The notes under the pieces are model-generated. The model did not search any database, was not told the DNA's origin, and saw only the letters and a list, made by a program, of their open reading frames with translations. This document shows, in pieces, positions 54,033 to 62,854 of a stretch of DNA of 64,000 nt. Each line of letters begins with the position of its first letter. The first letter of the stretch is position 1. A program made the translations under genes and the position numbers. Origin of the DNA: Afipia sp. (lineage in GTDB: Bacteria; Pseudomonadota; Alphaproteobacteria; Rhizobiales; Xanthobacteraceae). The stretch lies in NCBI GenBank assembly GCA_016201045.1, contig JACQDM010000008.1, positions 186,001-250,000 on the forward strand, given 5' to 3'.

Positions 54033-54434
54033 ATGATTGGTTTAGTTCTGGTGACCCACGGGCGTCTTGCCGACGAATTCAAGGCAGCTCTCGAACACGT
54101 TATGGGTCCGCAAAAGCAGATCGAGTCGATCACGATCGGCGCCGAGGACGATGCAGATCTCTGCCGGGGCGACATCATCGAGGCCGTCAAGCGCGTGGAC
54201 ACCGGCGACGGCGTTGCTATCCTCACCGACATGTTCGGCGGCACGCCTTCCAATCTCGCAATTTCCTGCATGAGCCGGCCCAAGGTCGAGGTTCTCGCCG
54301 GAATCAATCTTCCGATGCTGGTCAAACTCGCCAAGGTCCGCGACGACCGCCCGCTTCCGGACGCCATCGCGGCGGCTCAGGAAGCCGGCCGCAAATACGT
54401 GACCATCGCCAGCCGGGTGCTCGCCGGAAAATGA
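54033..54434 (+). CDS. PTS EIIA-Man-type protein
   Basis: A 133-residue EIIA domain of the mannose family: MIGLVLVTHGRLADEFKAALEHVMG with phospho-acceptor His9, and ILTDMFGGTPSNLAISC near residue 65-80. No EIIB or EIIC sugar-transport component follows, so it works in regulation rather than uptake, as known for these alphaproteobacteria, taking phosphate from HPr. The ATG at 54033 has a GAGGAG site; upstream in-frame codons read through the intergenic region. It overlaps HPr by four bases. Confidence 0.95.
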   Translation: MIGLVLVTHGRLADEFKAALEHVMGPQKQIESITIGAEDDADLCRGDIIEAVKRVDTGDGVAILTDMFGGTPSNLAISCMSRPKVEVLAGINLPMLVKLAKVRDDRPLPDAIAAAQEAGRKYVTIASRVLAGK

Positions 54435-54730
54435 GCGACGCTTCCGCCGCTCCTGTCGTTCGCGAACTCCCGATCATCAACAAGCGCGGCCTTCATGCGC
54501 GCGCCTCCGCGAAATTCGTGCAGATGGCGGAGAAGTTCGACGCCGACATCACTGTGACGCGCAACGGCGAAAGCGTCGGCGGCACCTCGATCATGGGATT
54601 GATGATGCTGTCGGCCGGGATCGGCACGACGATCACCGTCTCGGCGACCGGGCGCGAGGCTCAGGCCGCACTCGATGCCATCACCGAACTCGTCGGCAGC
54701 AAATTCGGCGAAGAGACCGACGGCGGGTAG
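54431..54730 (+). CDS. ptsH: Phosphocarrier protein HPr
   Basis: A 99-residue HPr. The PEP-dependent phosphorylation site is His22 in KRGLHARASAKFVQMA, and the HprK-dependent site is Ser53 in GGTSIMGLMML. Both are present, so the protein can be phosphorylated by EI and by the upstream HprK. It ends the ChvI-ChvG-HprK-EIIA-HPr block and overlaps EIIA by four bases. The ptsP/ptsI gene for EI is not in the window. A repeat element follows. Confidence 0.96.
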   Translation: MSDASAAPVVRELPIINKRGLHARASAKFVQMAEKFDADITVTRNGESVGGTSIMGLMMLSAGIGTTITVSATGREAQAALDAITELVGSKFGEETDGG

Positions 54731-54773
54731 TCGCGCGTCATCGTCCCTCTGCCACCGACTTCAAAATATAGTC

Positions 54774-54892
54774 GTCGTCCCCGCGAAGGCGGGGACCCAT
54801 AACCACCGACGTTTCGGCTTGAAATGGATGGCTGGCATCTGCCTTAAATCGAGAGTGCAAGGAGTATGGGTCCCCGCCTTCGCGGGGACGAC
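54774..54892. repeat. 119-bp inverted-repeat element
   Basis: Perfect 27-bp arms at 54774-54800 and 54866-54892 face each other around a 65-bp centre. Each arm also folds by itself (TCCCCGC-GAAG-GCGGGGA). The sequence family with CGTCCCCGC-GAAGGCGGGG is widespread in alphaproteobacterial intergenic regions. It carries no gene, and may be a non-autonomous palindromic element or a strong terminator for ptsH and the convergent glycosyltransferase gene. Confidence 0.85.
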
Positions 54893-54905
54893 AAAGTAAA
54901 ATAAA

Positions 54906-56618
54906 TCACCCCGCCTTGTTCGCCGGCGGCTGGATCCAGACCTTCCATTTCACCGCAGGCCCGGCGCGGCCGTGGAAGTAACGGCGCGACGTGAGATCGA
55001 GGCGCTCCGCATTCGGCGCGTTGTCGTTCATCCACTTCTCGCATTCCGGCAAACGGTTGTCGCTTGTGTCGCATGCGCCGATGAACCCCAGCCGCATGGC
55101 TTCTTCCAGACTCGTCAGGCCCGACGCCCAGATTTCACCTGGCGTGAACGGTGCCGGATGATCGGGGCTGTAGAACGTGACAGGCTCGCCGACTTCTGTT
55201 GTGCCCGCAACGACCGCCCATCGCGTGTTGAAGCGCGCGCGCCACGCCTCGGTGAGTTGCATCGCGAATTCCGAGCGCGGCGTGAATGACGTGCCGGGCG
55301 CGCCGTCGCGCCGCACGGTCTGGGCTGCGACAATCGGCGAGATCACCAGCATCACGCAGGTGAAGACGAGCCACATAAACATCAGGCGAATGAGCGCCAT
55401 CTGCGTGACGCGCAGTTGCGGGATCGCGACCAGCGCCAGCGGCACGAGGAAATACAGCGACAGGCCCCAGTCGGTCTTCATGTAAATTTCGAGAATCAAA
55501 CCTGCAATCGGCGGCACCAGGCCGACGATGATCTGGATCAGCCAGATATGCCGCGCTTCATTGAGAAGTACGCCGGGGTTCGGACCTCGCGCCCACGGCC
55601 GCTTTACAGATGCGATGAATTCGCGGATCAGCCCGCGCCGCTGCAGCGATTTCCACCATTGCAGCTTCCACGCCAATGCGACGGCGGCAAACGCAATCGG
55701 AATCAGCAGCAGACCGATATTGTGCAAGAGATAGATCGACACGAGCCGCAGCGTTTCGCTGAACGCCCGCGAACCGTACACGTCGCCGGCGTAAATCAGC
55801 GGCAGGAAGTCGCTCTGCTTCAGCCACCACAGATGCGGCAGCATGCAGATCGCAGTGACCACGATTCCGATCCACGGCGCGGGCGAGGCAAGAAACTTCA
55901 TACGGTCAGGATGGAGCAGCGCCGCGAGACCCGCCGCGCCGATCATCGTCAACACCCAGTATTTCGTCATCAGCGCCAGCGCCGCGGCAAGGCCGAGGAG
56001 AACGCCGCTTCGCCATGTTCGCTTCTCGAATGCGTTGAGATACGCGAGTACGAACAGCGGCAGCGTGAACAGCTGCAGCAGATCGGGATTGTATTTGAAT
56101 CCCTTGAAGTTGAAGACCGGATACAGTGCAAGCATCGCCACCGTGAACATCGCGCGGCGATGATCGACGACGCGGATGGCGATGTGCCAGCAGACCACCA
56201 GTCCCAATCCGATCACCGTCATCGCCAGCGCGTAAGTCGCCCAGTCGGTGACGGGGAAAATCCGGAACCAGACGCCCGCGATCCATCCCGTGAGCGGCGG
56301 ATGCTTGCCGTAGCCGAGCAGGAACTTCTGCCCCCACGCGAAAGCCTCCGCGACATCCATGTGAACGTCCTGCGCGCTTTTCAGCGCGGTGAGAATCATG
56401 GTCCACAGCACCGCATGCAGAGCCGCAAAGCCGATCACGAAATTCTGGCTGGTGTGCGCATCATGCGCGACGGCCGCGATCCATGCCGCCAAGCGGCGCG
56501 TCACCGGAACATGACGCAGGCGCGCTTTGTGTTTGGAACGCAGGCCAGTGCGCGGACCGGGATTCTTTTTCGAGCGGCGGCCGGCGGCGGCGGAAGAAGC
56601 ATTCGTGGCAGCGTTCAT
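54906..56618 (-). CDS. Membrane glycosyltransferase, GT39/ArnT-like
   Basis: A 570-residue polytopic protein of the glycosyltransferase-39/PMT-like superfamily. A Lys/Arg-rich N-terminal tail (about 1-45) precedes the first helix. The luminal loop after helix 1 has the conserved acidic site DVHMDVAEAFAWGQKFLLGYGKHPPLTGWIAG, typical of GT-C enzymes using a polyprenyl-phosphate sugar donor. A C-terminal soluble domain (about 420-565) follows the last helix. The acceptor is unknown. The start at ATG 56618 is used. It lies head to head with lepA. Confidence 0.85.
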   Translation of the reverse strand: MNAATNASSAAAGRRSKKNPGPRTGLRSKHKARLRHVPVTRRLAAWIAAVAHDAHTSQNFVIGFAALHAVLWTMILTALKSAQDVHMDVAEAFAWGQKFLLGYGKHPPLTGWIAGVWFRIFPVTDWATYALAMTVIGLGLVVCWHIAIRVVDHRRAMFTVAMLALYPVFNFKGFKYNPDLLQLFTLPLFVLAYLNAFEKRTWRSGVLLGLAAALALMTKYWVLTMIGAAGLAALLHPDRMKFLASPAPWIGIVVTAICMLPHLWWLKQSDFLPLIYAGDVYGSRAFSETLRLVSIYLLHNIGLLLIPIAFAAVALAWKLQWWKSLQRRGLIREFIASVKRPWARGPNPGVLLNEARHIWLIQIIVGLVPPIAGLILEIYMKTDWGLSLYFLVPLALVAIPQLRVTQMALIRLMFMWLVFTCVMLVISPIVAAQTVRRDGAPGTSFTPRSEFAMQLTEAWRARFNTRWAVVAGTTEVGEPVTFYSPDHPAPFTPGEIWASGLTSLEEAMRLGFIGACDTSDNRLPECEKWMNDNAPNAERLDLTSRRYFHGRAGPAVKWKVWIQPPANKAG

Positions 56619-56780
56619 GGCGACAAATCGTCTCCGGTCCGGCTTCAAAAAACCTGACAGACAGCTATCAGCGCAAAAGCATCGCGGGAAGCAGGAAATA
56701 CGCGCCATTCCGGGGGAAGTGTGGCTTCTGACGGCCCAATTTTGTTGCCGCACAAGGTTGTGAATGCTATCCCGCGCGCC

Positions 56781-58586
56781 ATGACGACCGTTCCAATAAA
56801 TAACATCCGCAACTTCTCCATCGTCGCCCATATCGATCATGGAAAATCCACGCTCGCCGACCGGCTGATTCAATCGACCGGCGGACTGGACGCGCGCGAG
56901 ATGAAGGAACAGGTGCTCGATTCGATGGACATCGAGCGCGAGCGCGGCATCACCATCAAGGCGCAGACCGTTCGCCTCAACTACAAGGCCAAGGACGGCA
57001 AGGATTACATCTTCAACCTGATGGACACGCCGGGCCACGTCGACTTCGCCTACGAAGTCTCGCGCTCGCTGGCCGCTTGCGAAGGCGCGCTGCTGGTTGT
57101 CGATGCGTCGCAGGGCGTGGAAGCGCAGACGCTCGCCAACGTCTATCACGCGCTCGACGCCAATCTCGAAATCGTCCCGGTGCTGAACAAGGTCGATCTG
57201 CCCGCCGCAGAACCCGAGATGGTGCGAAAGCAGATCGAGGATGTGATCGGCATCGACGCCTCCGACGCGGTGATGATTTCTGCGAAAACCGGCCTCGGCA
57301 TTCCCGATGTGCTTGAAGCTGTCGTGACGCGGCTTCCCCCGCCGAAAGGCGATCGCGACGCGACGCTGAAGGCGCTTCTCGTCGATAGCTGGTACGATGT
57401 CTATCTCGGCGTGGTTGTTTTGATCCGCGTCGTCGACGGAACGATGAAGAAGGGCCAGCGCATCCGCATGATGGGCACCAACGCGGCCTACGATGTCGAG
57501 CGTGTCGGTTTCTTCACGCCGAAGATGCAGCAGGTGGACGAACTCGGCCCTGGCGAAATCGGATTCATCACGGCGGCAATCAAGGAAGTCGCGGACACCC
57601 GCGTCGGCGACACCATCACGGATGACCGCAAGCCGGTCACCGACATGCTGCCCGGTTTCAAGCCGGCGATCCCTGTCGTGTTCTGCGGATTGTTTCCGGT
57701 TGACGCCGACGATTTCGAAACGCTGCGCGCCGCAATGGGCAAGCTGCGCCTCAACGACGCGAGCTTCTCATTCGAGATGGAGACGAGCGCCGCGCTCGGA
57801 TTCGGTTTCCGCTGCGGCTTTCTCGGCCTCCTGCATCTCGAAATCATTCAGGAGCGGCTCAGCCGCGAGTTCAATCTCAACCTGATCGCGACCGCGCCGA
57901 GCGTGATTTACAAGATGCATCTCACCGACGGCACCGAGATGGAAATTCACAACCCCATCGACATGCCGGACGTTGTAAAGATCGCCGAAATCGAAGAGCC
58001 GTGGATCGAGGCGACGATTTTGACGCCCGACGATTATTTGGGAAGCGTGCTGAAGCTGTGTCAGGAACGGCGCGGCAATCAGAAAGAGCTAACGTATGTC
58101 GGCAGCCGCGCGATGGTGAAATACGAACTGCCGCTGAACGAAGTGGTGTTCGATTTCTACGACCGCCTCAAGTCAGTCTCGAAGGGCTATGCGTCGTTCG
58201 ACTATCACCTCACCGACTACAAGCCGGCCGATCTGGTGAAGATGCAGATCCTCGTCAATAACGAGCCGGTCGACGCGCTGTCGATGCTCGTGCATCGCAC
58301 CCGCGCGGAGGGCCGCGGCCGCGCGATGGTTGAGAAGATGAAGGAACTGATCCCGCCGCACATGTTCCAGATTCCGATTCAGGCGGCGATCGGCGGCAAG
58401 GTGATCGCGCGCGAAACCGTGCGCGCGCTGCGCAAGGACGTCACCGCGAAATGCTACGGCGGCGACATTACCCGTAAGAGAAAACTTCTGGAGAAGCAGA
58501 AGGAAGGCAAGAAGAAGATGCGGCAGTTCGGCAAGGTCGACATTCCGCAGGAAGCGTTTATTGCGGCGTTGAAGGTGGATAGTTAA
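56781..58586 (+). CDS. lepA: Elongation factor 4 (LepA)
   Basis: A 601-residue translational GTPase. It has G1 [14 protein letters not shown] near residue 15, G2 [13 protein letters not shown]3 MDTPGHVDF, and G4 NKVDLP, followed by the EF-G-like domains and the LepA C-terminal domain ending [38 protein letters not shown]. It acts on stalled or misassembled ribosomes. The ATG 56781 ([23 protein letters not shown]) matches the family start. It is divergent from the glycosyltransferase and converges on the DUF2652 gene. Confidence 0.98.
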   Translation: MTTVPINNIRNFSIVAHIDHGKSTLADRLIQSTGGLDAREMKEQVLDSMDIERERGITIKAQTVRLNYKAKDGKDYIFNLMDTPGHVDFAYEVSRSLAACEGALLVVDASQGVEAQTLANVYHALDANLEIVPVLNKVDLPAAEPEMVRKQIEDVIGIDASDAVMISAKTGLGIPDVLEAVVTRLPPPKGDRDATLKALLVDSWYDVYLGVVVLIRVVDGTMKKGQRIRMMGTNAAYDVERVGFFTPKMQQVDELGPGEIGFITAAIKEVADTRVGDTITDDRKPVTDMLPGFKPAIPVVFCGLFPVDADDFETLRAAMGKLRLNDASFSFEMETSAALGFGFRCGFLGLLHLEIIQERLSREFNLNLIATAPSVIYKMHLTDGTEMEIHNPIDMPDVVKIAEIEEPWIEATILTPDDYLGSVLKLCQERRGNQKELTYVGSRAMVKYELPLNEVVFDFYDRLKSVSKGYASFDYHLTDYKPADLVKMQILVNNEPVDALSMLVHRTRAEGRGRAMVEKMKELIPPHMFQIPIQAAIGGKVIARETVRALRKDVTAKCYGGDITRKRKLLEKQKEGKKKMRQFGKVDIPQEAFIAALKVDS

Positions 58587-58587
58587 G

Positions 58588-59709
58588 CTAAGCCGCTTCC
58601 GCCTGAGATTTTTTCAGGTCTTCCGCCACAATACGCTCCAGCGCCACCTTCGACGCGCGTTGCTCGCCGACCAGCTTCTTGACGACGAACAGCCGCATCA
58701 CCAAGCGGACAAACGCGACCTTCAAGGGATTGCCCCTCTCCGGCAACGCGCAGCGCAGCGACAGGTGCGTGCCGCCGCCCTCCAGCGGCGTGAATTCCGC
58801 CGTCTGCCGCACCACGGTGCCGAGCGGCGTGAGGATGTGATAGGTGATGTAATCGAACGGCCGCCAATCGACGATGTCGTGAATTGTCGATCCCTTGCCG
58901 TGAGCGCAATGCTGAACCGAACCGTTCGCCACGCGCCCGCGCGCGAGCTTGGTCATGGTCATGCCGTCGAGGCCCTGCTGCCAGCGAATCTTCTTCTCGA
59001 CGTCGGCGACATAGGACCACGCCACCGCGGGCGGCACCGGCAGGTCGCATTCCATCGGCTCGAATGCCAGCGGCTCGTCGGGTGCGACGACAATCCGCCG
59101 CGCCGCGCGCCAGCGCGTGAAAATTGGCGCGAGATCGTAAACGTAACAGGCGGTCTCTCCGAAATTCTCGCTGTGCTCGAGGTGGGAAATCGTCGCGGAG
59201 AAAAAGTCCGGCAGGCCGATAGCGGCGGCCGCCTCGGCAGTGACAAGCGCATACGCCTTGATCCCGGTATCCTTGGTCACCGTGTTCTTCATCAGGCGAT
59301 GCAGCCGGATGACATCGGAGCCCTGCAATTCGGTGCGGCCGCCCAATTCCTGCAGCGCATAGACCCCGTGATGAAGAAAGAATTTGAGATCGAGCAGCTT
59401 CATGTTGCTGCAGGCATTGCAGGTGCATGTCGTATTCAGCCGCATCGCCGCGAGCGTATCGGCGAAGCTGCAATAGATGCGCTCGACGGCATCGAGCGGA
59501 AATTGCCGCTGCGGCACCTTGGCATCGGGAACATAGGTCAGAACGGCGTCGCCCTGCAGATTCGAGACCGTAATCGGCGCCACGATCTCGGCAAAAATGC
59601 TTTTGAACAACGCATCGAGAATGCCCTGCGCATGCTCCAGTTCGGATTGCGTCAGAAACATCGTGTAGCCGGTAATATCGGCGATCAGTAAAAAGCCTTT
59701 TTGAGCCAC
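58588..59709 (-). CDS. DUF2652 cyclase-like protein fused to an SRPBCC domain
   Basis: A 373-residue protein. The N-terminal domain (about 1-200) is DUF2652, related to class III nucleotide cyclases: LIADITGYTMFL near residue 8 and QGDAVLTYVPD near 52 keep two metal-type aspartates, and IRLHRLMKN lies where the cyclase dimer motif would be. A Cys cluster CTCNAC near 95 is a possible metal site. The C-terminal domain (about 215-355) is an SRPBCC/polyketide-cyclase-like ligand-binding fold. The start is GTG at 59709. Cyclase activity is not assured. It converges on lepA with one base between the stops. Confidence 0.75.
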   Translation of the reverse strand: MAQKGFLLIADITGYTMFLTQSELEHAQGILDALFKSIFAEIVAPITVSNLQGDAVLTYVPDAKVPQRQFPLDAVERIYCSFADTLAAMRLNTTCTCNACSNMKLLDLKFFLHHGVYALQELGGRTELQGSDVIRLHRLMKNTVTKDTGIKAYALVTAEAAAAIGLPDFFSATISHLEHSENFGETACYVYDLAPIFTRWRAARRIVVAPDEPLAFEPMECDLPVPPAVAWSYVADVEKKIRWQQGLDGMTMTKLARGRVANGSVQHCAHGKGSTIHDIVDWRPFDYITYHILTPLGTVVRQTAEFTPLEGGGTHLSLRCALPERGNPLKVAFVRLVMRLFVVKKLVGEQRASKVALERIVAEDLKKSQAEAA

Positions 59710-59879
59710 GGTCCTGCCTCGCGACGACGACCCGAAATACGCTTCAGCCTAGCAGAAGGTTTTGCGGGGACAGCAATAACGATCTTGATTTTATTCCTAT
59801 TGTGTCCTATGTGATGCGGGTCGCCGGCGCGCTCATGACGCGGCTGACGACCTCCACCCTCCGCGCATGACGGAGGCGG

Positions 59880-60058
59880 ATGGAGCGCCGGGAGGCGCAG
59901 CGTTCGCGCGGCGGGATTCGCAACCTCAGCCGATGTCGTAACGCGCGCGCCTCGCGTGACGGTTTCGCAAGCTGTCGCGTCAAGGCACGCGGACGGGCCT
60001 CTCGCAAGGGCTCGTCACAAGGGGTCTCGCAAACCCCTGGCGCCTCCCGGCGCTCCAT
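59880..60058. repeat. 179-bp inverted-repeat element with 19-bp arms
   Basis: The left arm (59880-59898), ATGGAGCGCC then GGGAGGCGC, is exactly repeated in reverse complement at 60040-60058. The interior is GC-rich and has several short GTxxCGCAA palindromes. In this group such GASRR-type repeats occur in many copies and are often wrongly annotated as small genes, to my knowledge. Confidence 0.7.
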
Positions 60059-60147
60059 TTCTTCTCGCGGGGAAATGAAACGGGGCCGGGTTGTCCGCAC
60101 CCTCTATGAAGCGGATGCGGACGCGTGGAATTTTGGAGTTTTGCTCG

Positions 60148-60262
60148 CCGTCATTGCGAGCGTCAGCAAGCAATTCCCCCACCCTAACCCTCCCCCGCAC
60201 GCGGGGGAGGGTTAGGGTGGGGGCGATGGATTGCTTCGGCGCTTCGCGCCTCGCAATGACGG
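60148..60262. repeat. Nested palindromic repeats (115 bp)
   Basis: The outer arms, 13-bp perfect repeats at 60148-60160 (CCGTCATTGCGAG) and 60250-60262, belong to one repeat class. An inner AAGCAAT/ATTGCTT pair is at 60168-60174 and 60230-60236. In the centre lies a 48-bp almost uninterrupted palindrome (60176-60223): two 23-bp arms around a 2-base loop, of the CCCTAACCCTCCCCCGC class also found in polA. One element appears inserted into another. Confidence 0.85.
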
Positions 60263-60274
60263 CGTGAATGCGAT

Positions 60275-62596
60275 TTACGCGACCAGCGCGTTACCAGCCT
60301 GCGCGTTTGCTTCGCATTGCGCCAGCAGAAGCTGCGTGATCTCGCCATTTGCGCGCGCGCGGCTGAACAGGAAGCCTTGGCCTTCGTCGCAACCTTCGGC
60401 GCGCAGGCAACTCAACTCCGCTTCAGTCTCGACGCCTTCGGCGGTGATCGTCACACCGAGACCTTTGCCGAGGCTGACGATGGAGCGCACGATCGCCTGC
60501 GCATCGTGGTTGCTCGCCAGCCCGCGCACGAAGGACTGGTCGATCTTGATCTTGTCGAACGGAAAACTGCGCAGATAACTGAGCGACGAATAGCCGGTGC
60601 CGAAATCGTCCATCGAAATGCGGACGCCGAGCGCGCGCAGCGCATGCAGCGTCGCCAGCACCTGATCGCTCTTGTCCATCAGCAACGTCTCGGTGATCTC
60701 AAGTTCAAGGCGTTTCGGCGGCAACCCGGAATGTTTCAGCGCGTCCATCACGACCGACAGGAGATTGCCGACGCGAAATTGTAATGGTGATAGATTCACG
60801 GCCACGCGCACGTCGTCGGGCCACCTCGCCGCATCCGTGCAGGCGCGGCGCAGCATCAATCCGCCGACGGCGTTGATGAGGCCGGTTTCTTCCGCGACCG
60901 GAATGAATTCGCCCGGCGGGATCATGCCGCGTTCGGGATGCGGCCAGCGCACCAGCGCCTCGAAGCCGGTGATGCGGCCGGATTTCAGATCGACCAGCGG
61001 CTGATAGTAAGGCTGCAGCACGCTGTTCTCGATGGCGTCGCGCAAGTCTATTTCAATACGCCGGCGGGTTTGCGCGCGCGCATCCATCTCCGATTCAAAG
61101 AACGAGAAGGTGGCGTTGCCTTCGGACTTGGCGCGCGACAGCGCCATGTCGGCGTTCTTCAGAAGTTTTTCGGCGTCGTCGCCGTCGCCCGGTGCGATCG
61201 CAATGCCGATGGACGCGCCGCTGACGATGGTGTGGCCGTCGAACAGATAAGGCTCGCCGACTGCGTCGATCAGCCTTCGCGCGAGGAATGCAACATCTTC
61301 CGGCTGCTGAACGCCGGCCTGCACCACGGCGAATTCGTCCGAACCGAGACGCGCGACGGAATCTTCCTCGCGCAGCGAGGATTTCAGCCGCTTGGTGACG
61401 CCTTTAAGAAGTTTATCCCCGATCGCGTGACCGAGTGTATCGTTGATGGCTTTGAAGTTGTCGAGATCGAGGAACAGCACCGCCACCTTCTCGCCGCTGC
61501 GGCGCGTGCCGACCAGAAGCTCGTCGAGTTTCTGCCGCAGCAGGATGCGGTTCGGCAAACCCGTCAGGCCATCGTGCTGCGCCATGAATGCGAGACGGGA
61601 TTCGGCGCGCTTGCGTTCGGTGATGTCCATCAGCGCCAGCAGCACGGCGGGCTTGTCGTCGAAGATGAGATGGCGCGAGTAGATCGCGACGTCGATCAGG
61701 GAGCCGTCGGCCTTGATGTGCTTCCAGGTGCGTGCGACGCGCTCTTCGTTGGTCTGCTCGCCGGTCCACGGCGCTTCGGCTTCGAATGCCTGAATGTGCG
61801 AGATTTTCAGCTTCTGAAAATCCTCGCGCGCGTAGCCGTAATGCGACAGCGCCGCCTCGTTGACGCTGATGATGCGTTCGTCGTCCTGCGCGCAGACGAT
61901 CATCGGAACAGGATTGCTGTCGAACAGCAGCCGGAAAGACGCCTCGCGCTCTTTGAGTTCGGTGATGTCGACGCGCAGACCGATAACGCCGCCGTCCGCG
62001 GTCTTGCGCTCTTCGATCAGGATCACGCGGCCGTCGGAGAGTGTCTGCTCGTGGCGCTCGCCCGGACGATTGAGCTTTGCAAGCCGTTCGGCGATCCATT
62101 CTTCCTCACGGCCCTCGGCCTCCGGATAGTCGCCGCGTTCGACACCAATGCGCAGCGTATCCTTCAGGTACGCGCCCGGCTGAAAGAGGTCTGCGCTCTT
62201 GTGATAGATCTCGGAATATTTCTTGTTGCAGAGAATGTAGCGGCCATCGGCGTCGAGAAAGACGATACCTTGCGGCAGGATGTCGATGGCTTCGCGCAGC
62301 CGCTCGTTGGATTTTTGCGCGTCGGCGATTGCGGCTTCCGCTTCCGCGCGCGTGCGCGCAATCTCGCCGGCATCGGCAAGGGTCTTGCGCATTTTCAGCT
62401 TGGGTGCGGCATGCGCCTTGCGAACGCTGGGTTTCGCATGCACTTGCACATCCTTCCTTGCCTTGATTTTTGGTTTTGGCCGATCGATCGGCATTCCAAC
62501 GCACCCCACGCATTCTGCGGGTGCAGTTTTCGTACAAGTATCTGAAAAATCGGTATCTCTTGCAGCGGCGCGGCTGTCCTGCACTGTCTCGTTCAC
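60275..62596 (-). CDS. PAS-PAS-GGDEF-EAL c-di-GMP turnover protein
   Basis: A 773-residue soluble protein. A basic N-terminal tail with a short coiled coil (to about 95) precedes two PAS domains (about 95-215 and 220-330), then a GGDEF domain (about 345-505) and an EAL domain (about 515-765). The GGDEF active site reads RLGSDEF, a GSDEF variant, while the EAL signature EALVRW is intact and the EAL core residues (NLSPLQF, ELEITETLL, DDFGTGYSS) are present. It thus probably degrades c-di-GMP; cyclase activity is uncertain. Start GTG 62596 is used; ATG at 62494 is an alternative. Confidence 0.9.
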   Translation of the reverse strand: MNETVQDSRAAARDTDFSDTCTKTAPAECVGCVGMPIDRPKPKIKARKDVQVHAKPSVRKAHAAPKLKMRKTLADAGEIARTRAEAEAAIADAQKSNERLREAIDILPQGIVFLDADGRYILCNKKYSEIYHKSADLFQPGAYLKDTLRIGVERGDYPEAEGREEEWIAERLAKLNRPGERHEQTLSDGRVILIEERKTADGGVIGLRVDITELKEREASFRLLFDSNPVPMIVCAQDDERIISVNEAALSHYGYAREDFQKLKISHIQAFEAEAPWTGEQTNEERVARTWKHIKADGSLIDVAIYSRHLIFDDKPAVLLALMDITERKRAESRLAFMAQHDGLTGLPNRILLRQKLDELLVGTRRSGEKVAVLFLDLDNFKAINDTLGHAIGDKLLKGVTKRLKSSLREEDSVARLGSDEFAVVQAGVQQPEDVAFLARRLIDAVGEPYLFDGHTIVSGASIGIAIAPGDGDDAEKLLKNADMALSRAKSEGNATFSFFESEMDARAQTRRRIEIDLRDAIENSVLQPYYQPLVDLKSGRITGFEALVRWPHPERGMIPPGEFIPVAEETGLINAVGGLMLRRACTDAARWPDDVRVAVNLSPLQFRVGNLLSVVMDALKHSGLPPKRLELEITETLLMDKSDQVLATLHALRALGVRISMDDFGTGYSSLSYLRSFPFDKIKIDQSFVRGLASNHDAQAIVRSIVSLGKGLGVTITAEGVETEAELSCLRAEGCDEGQGFLFSRARANGEITQLLLAQCEANAQAGNALVA

Positions 62597-62854
62597 TGGG
62601 ATGGATAGATCGATGCCCGCTTTGAAGGCTGAGACACGAACACCGGAACTTTCAAGGCTCGTAAAAAGCCATTGATTTTCAGGCCTCGTTCAACACAAGC
62701 GATGCGCCTTTGGTAGCGTGTCATTTTCACCGGCACTTTGCACAACAAACGAGCCTTTGATTTGCATTCCGCGAGAATTTTCGTCAGTCAAAGTCATGGC
62801 TAATGTTTCGTTAAGACACGCTGCCTCTTTGCACCGCGCAATTGGGAAGACAGA

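Larger units (their letters stand above)
59710..60274. other. 565-bp gene-free region filled with repeats
   Basis: No convincing gene is present. An AT-rich stretch (about 59770-59815) may contain the promoter for the DUF2652 gene. Then come a 179-bp inverted repeat (59880-60058) and a nested double palindrome (60148-60262). A 111-codon frame from 59880 to 60215 reads through both and looks like repeat-derived translation, not a gene. Confidence 0.8.

Noticed and set aside
59880-60215. 111-codon frame as a small protein gene
   Set aside because: It reads through two repeat elements, lacks a ribosome binding site and has the low-complexity peptide of a dispersed repeat.
60938-62545. Long plus-strand open frame (535 codons) opposite the GGDEF-EAL gene
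   Set aside because: Antisense shadow; composition and lack of domains do not support a gene.
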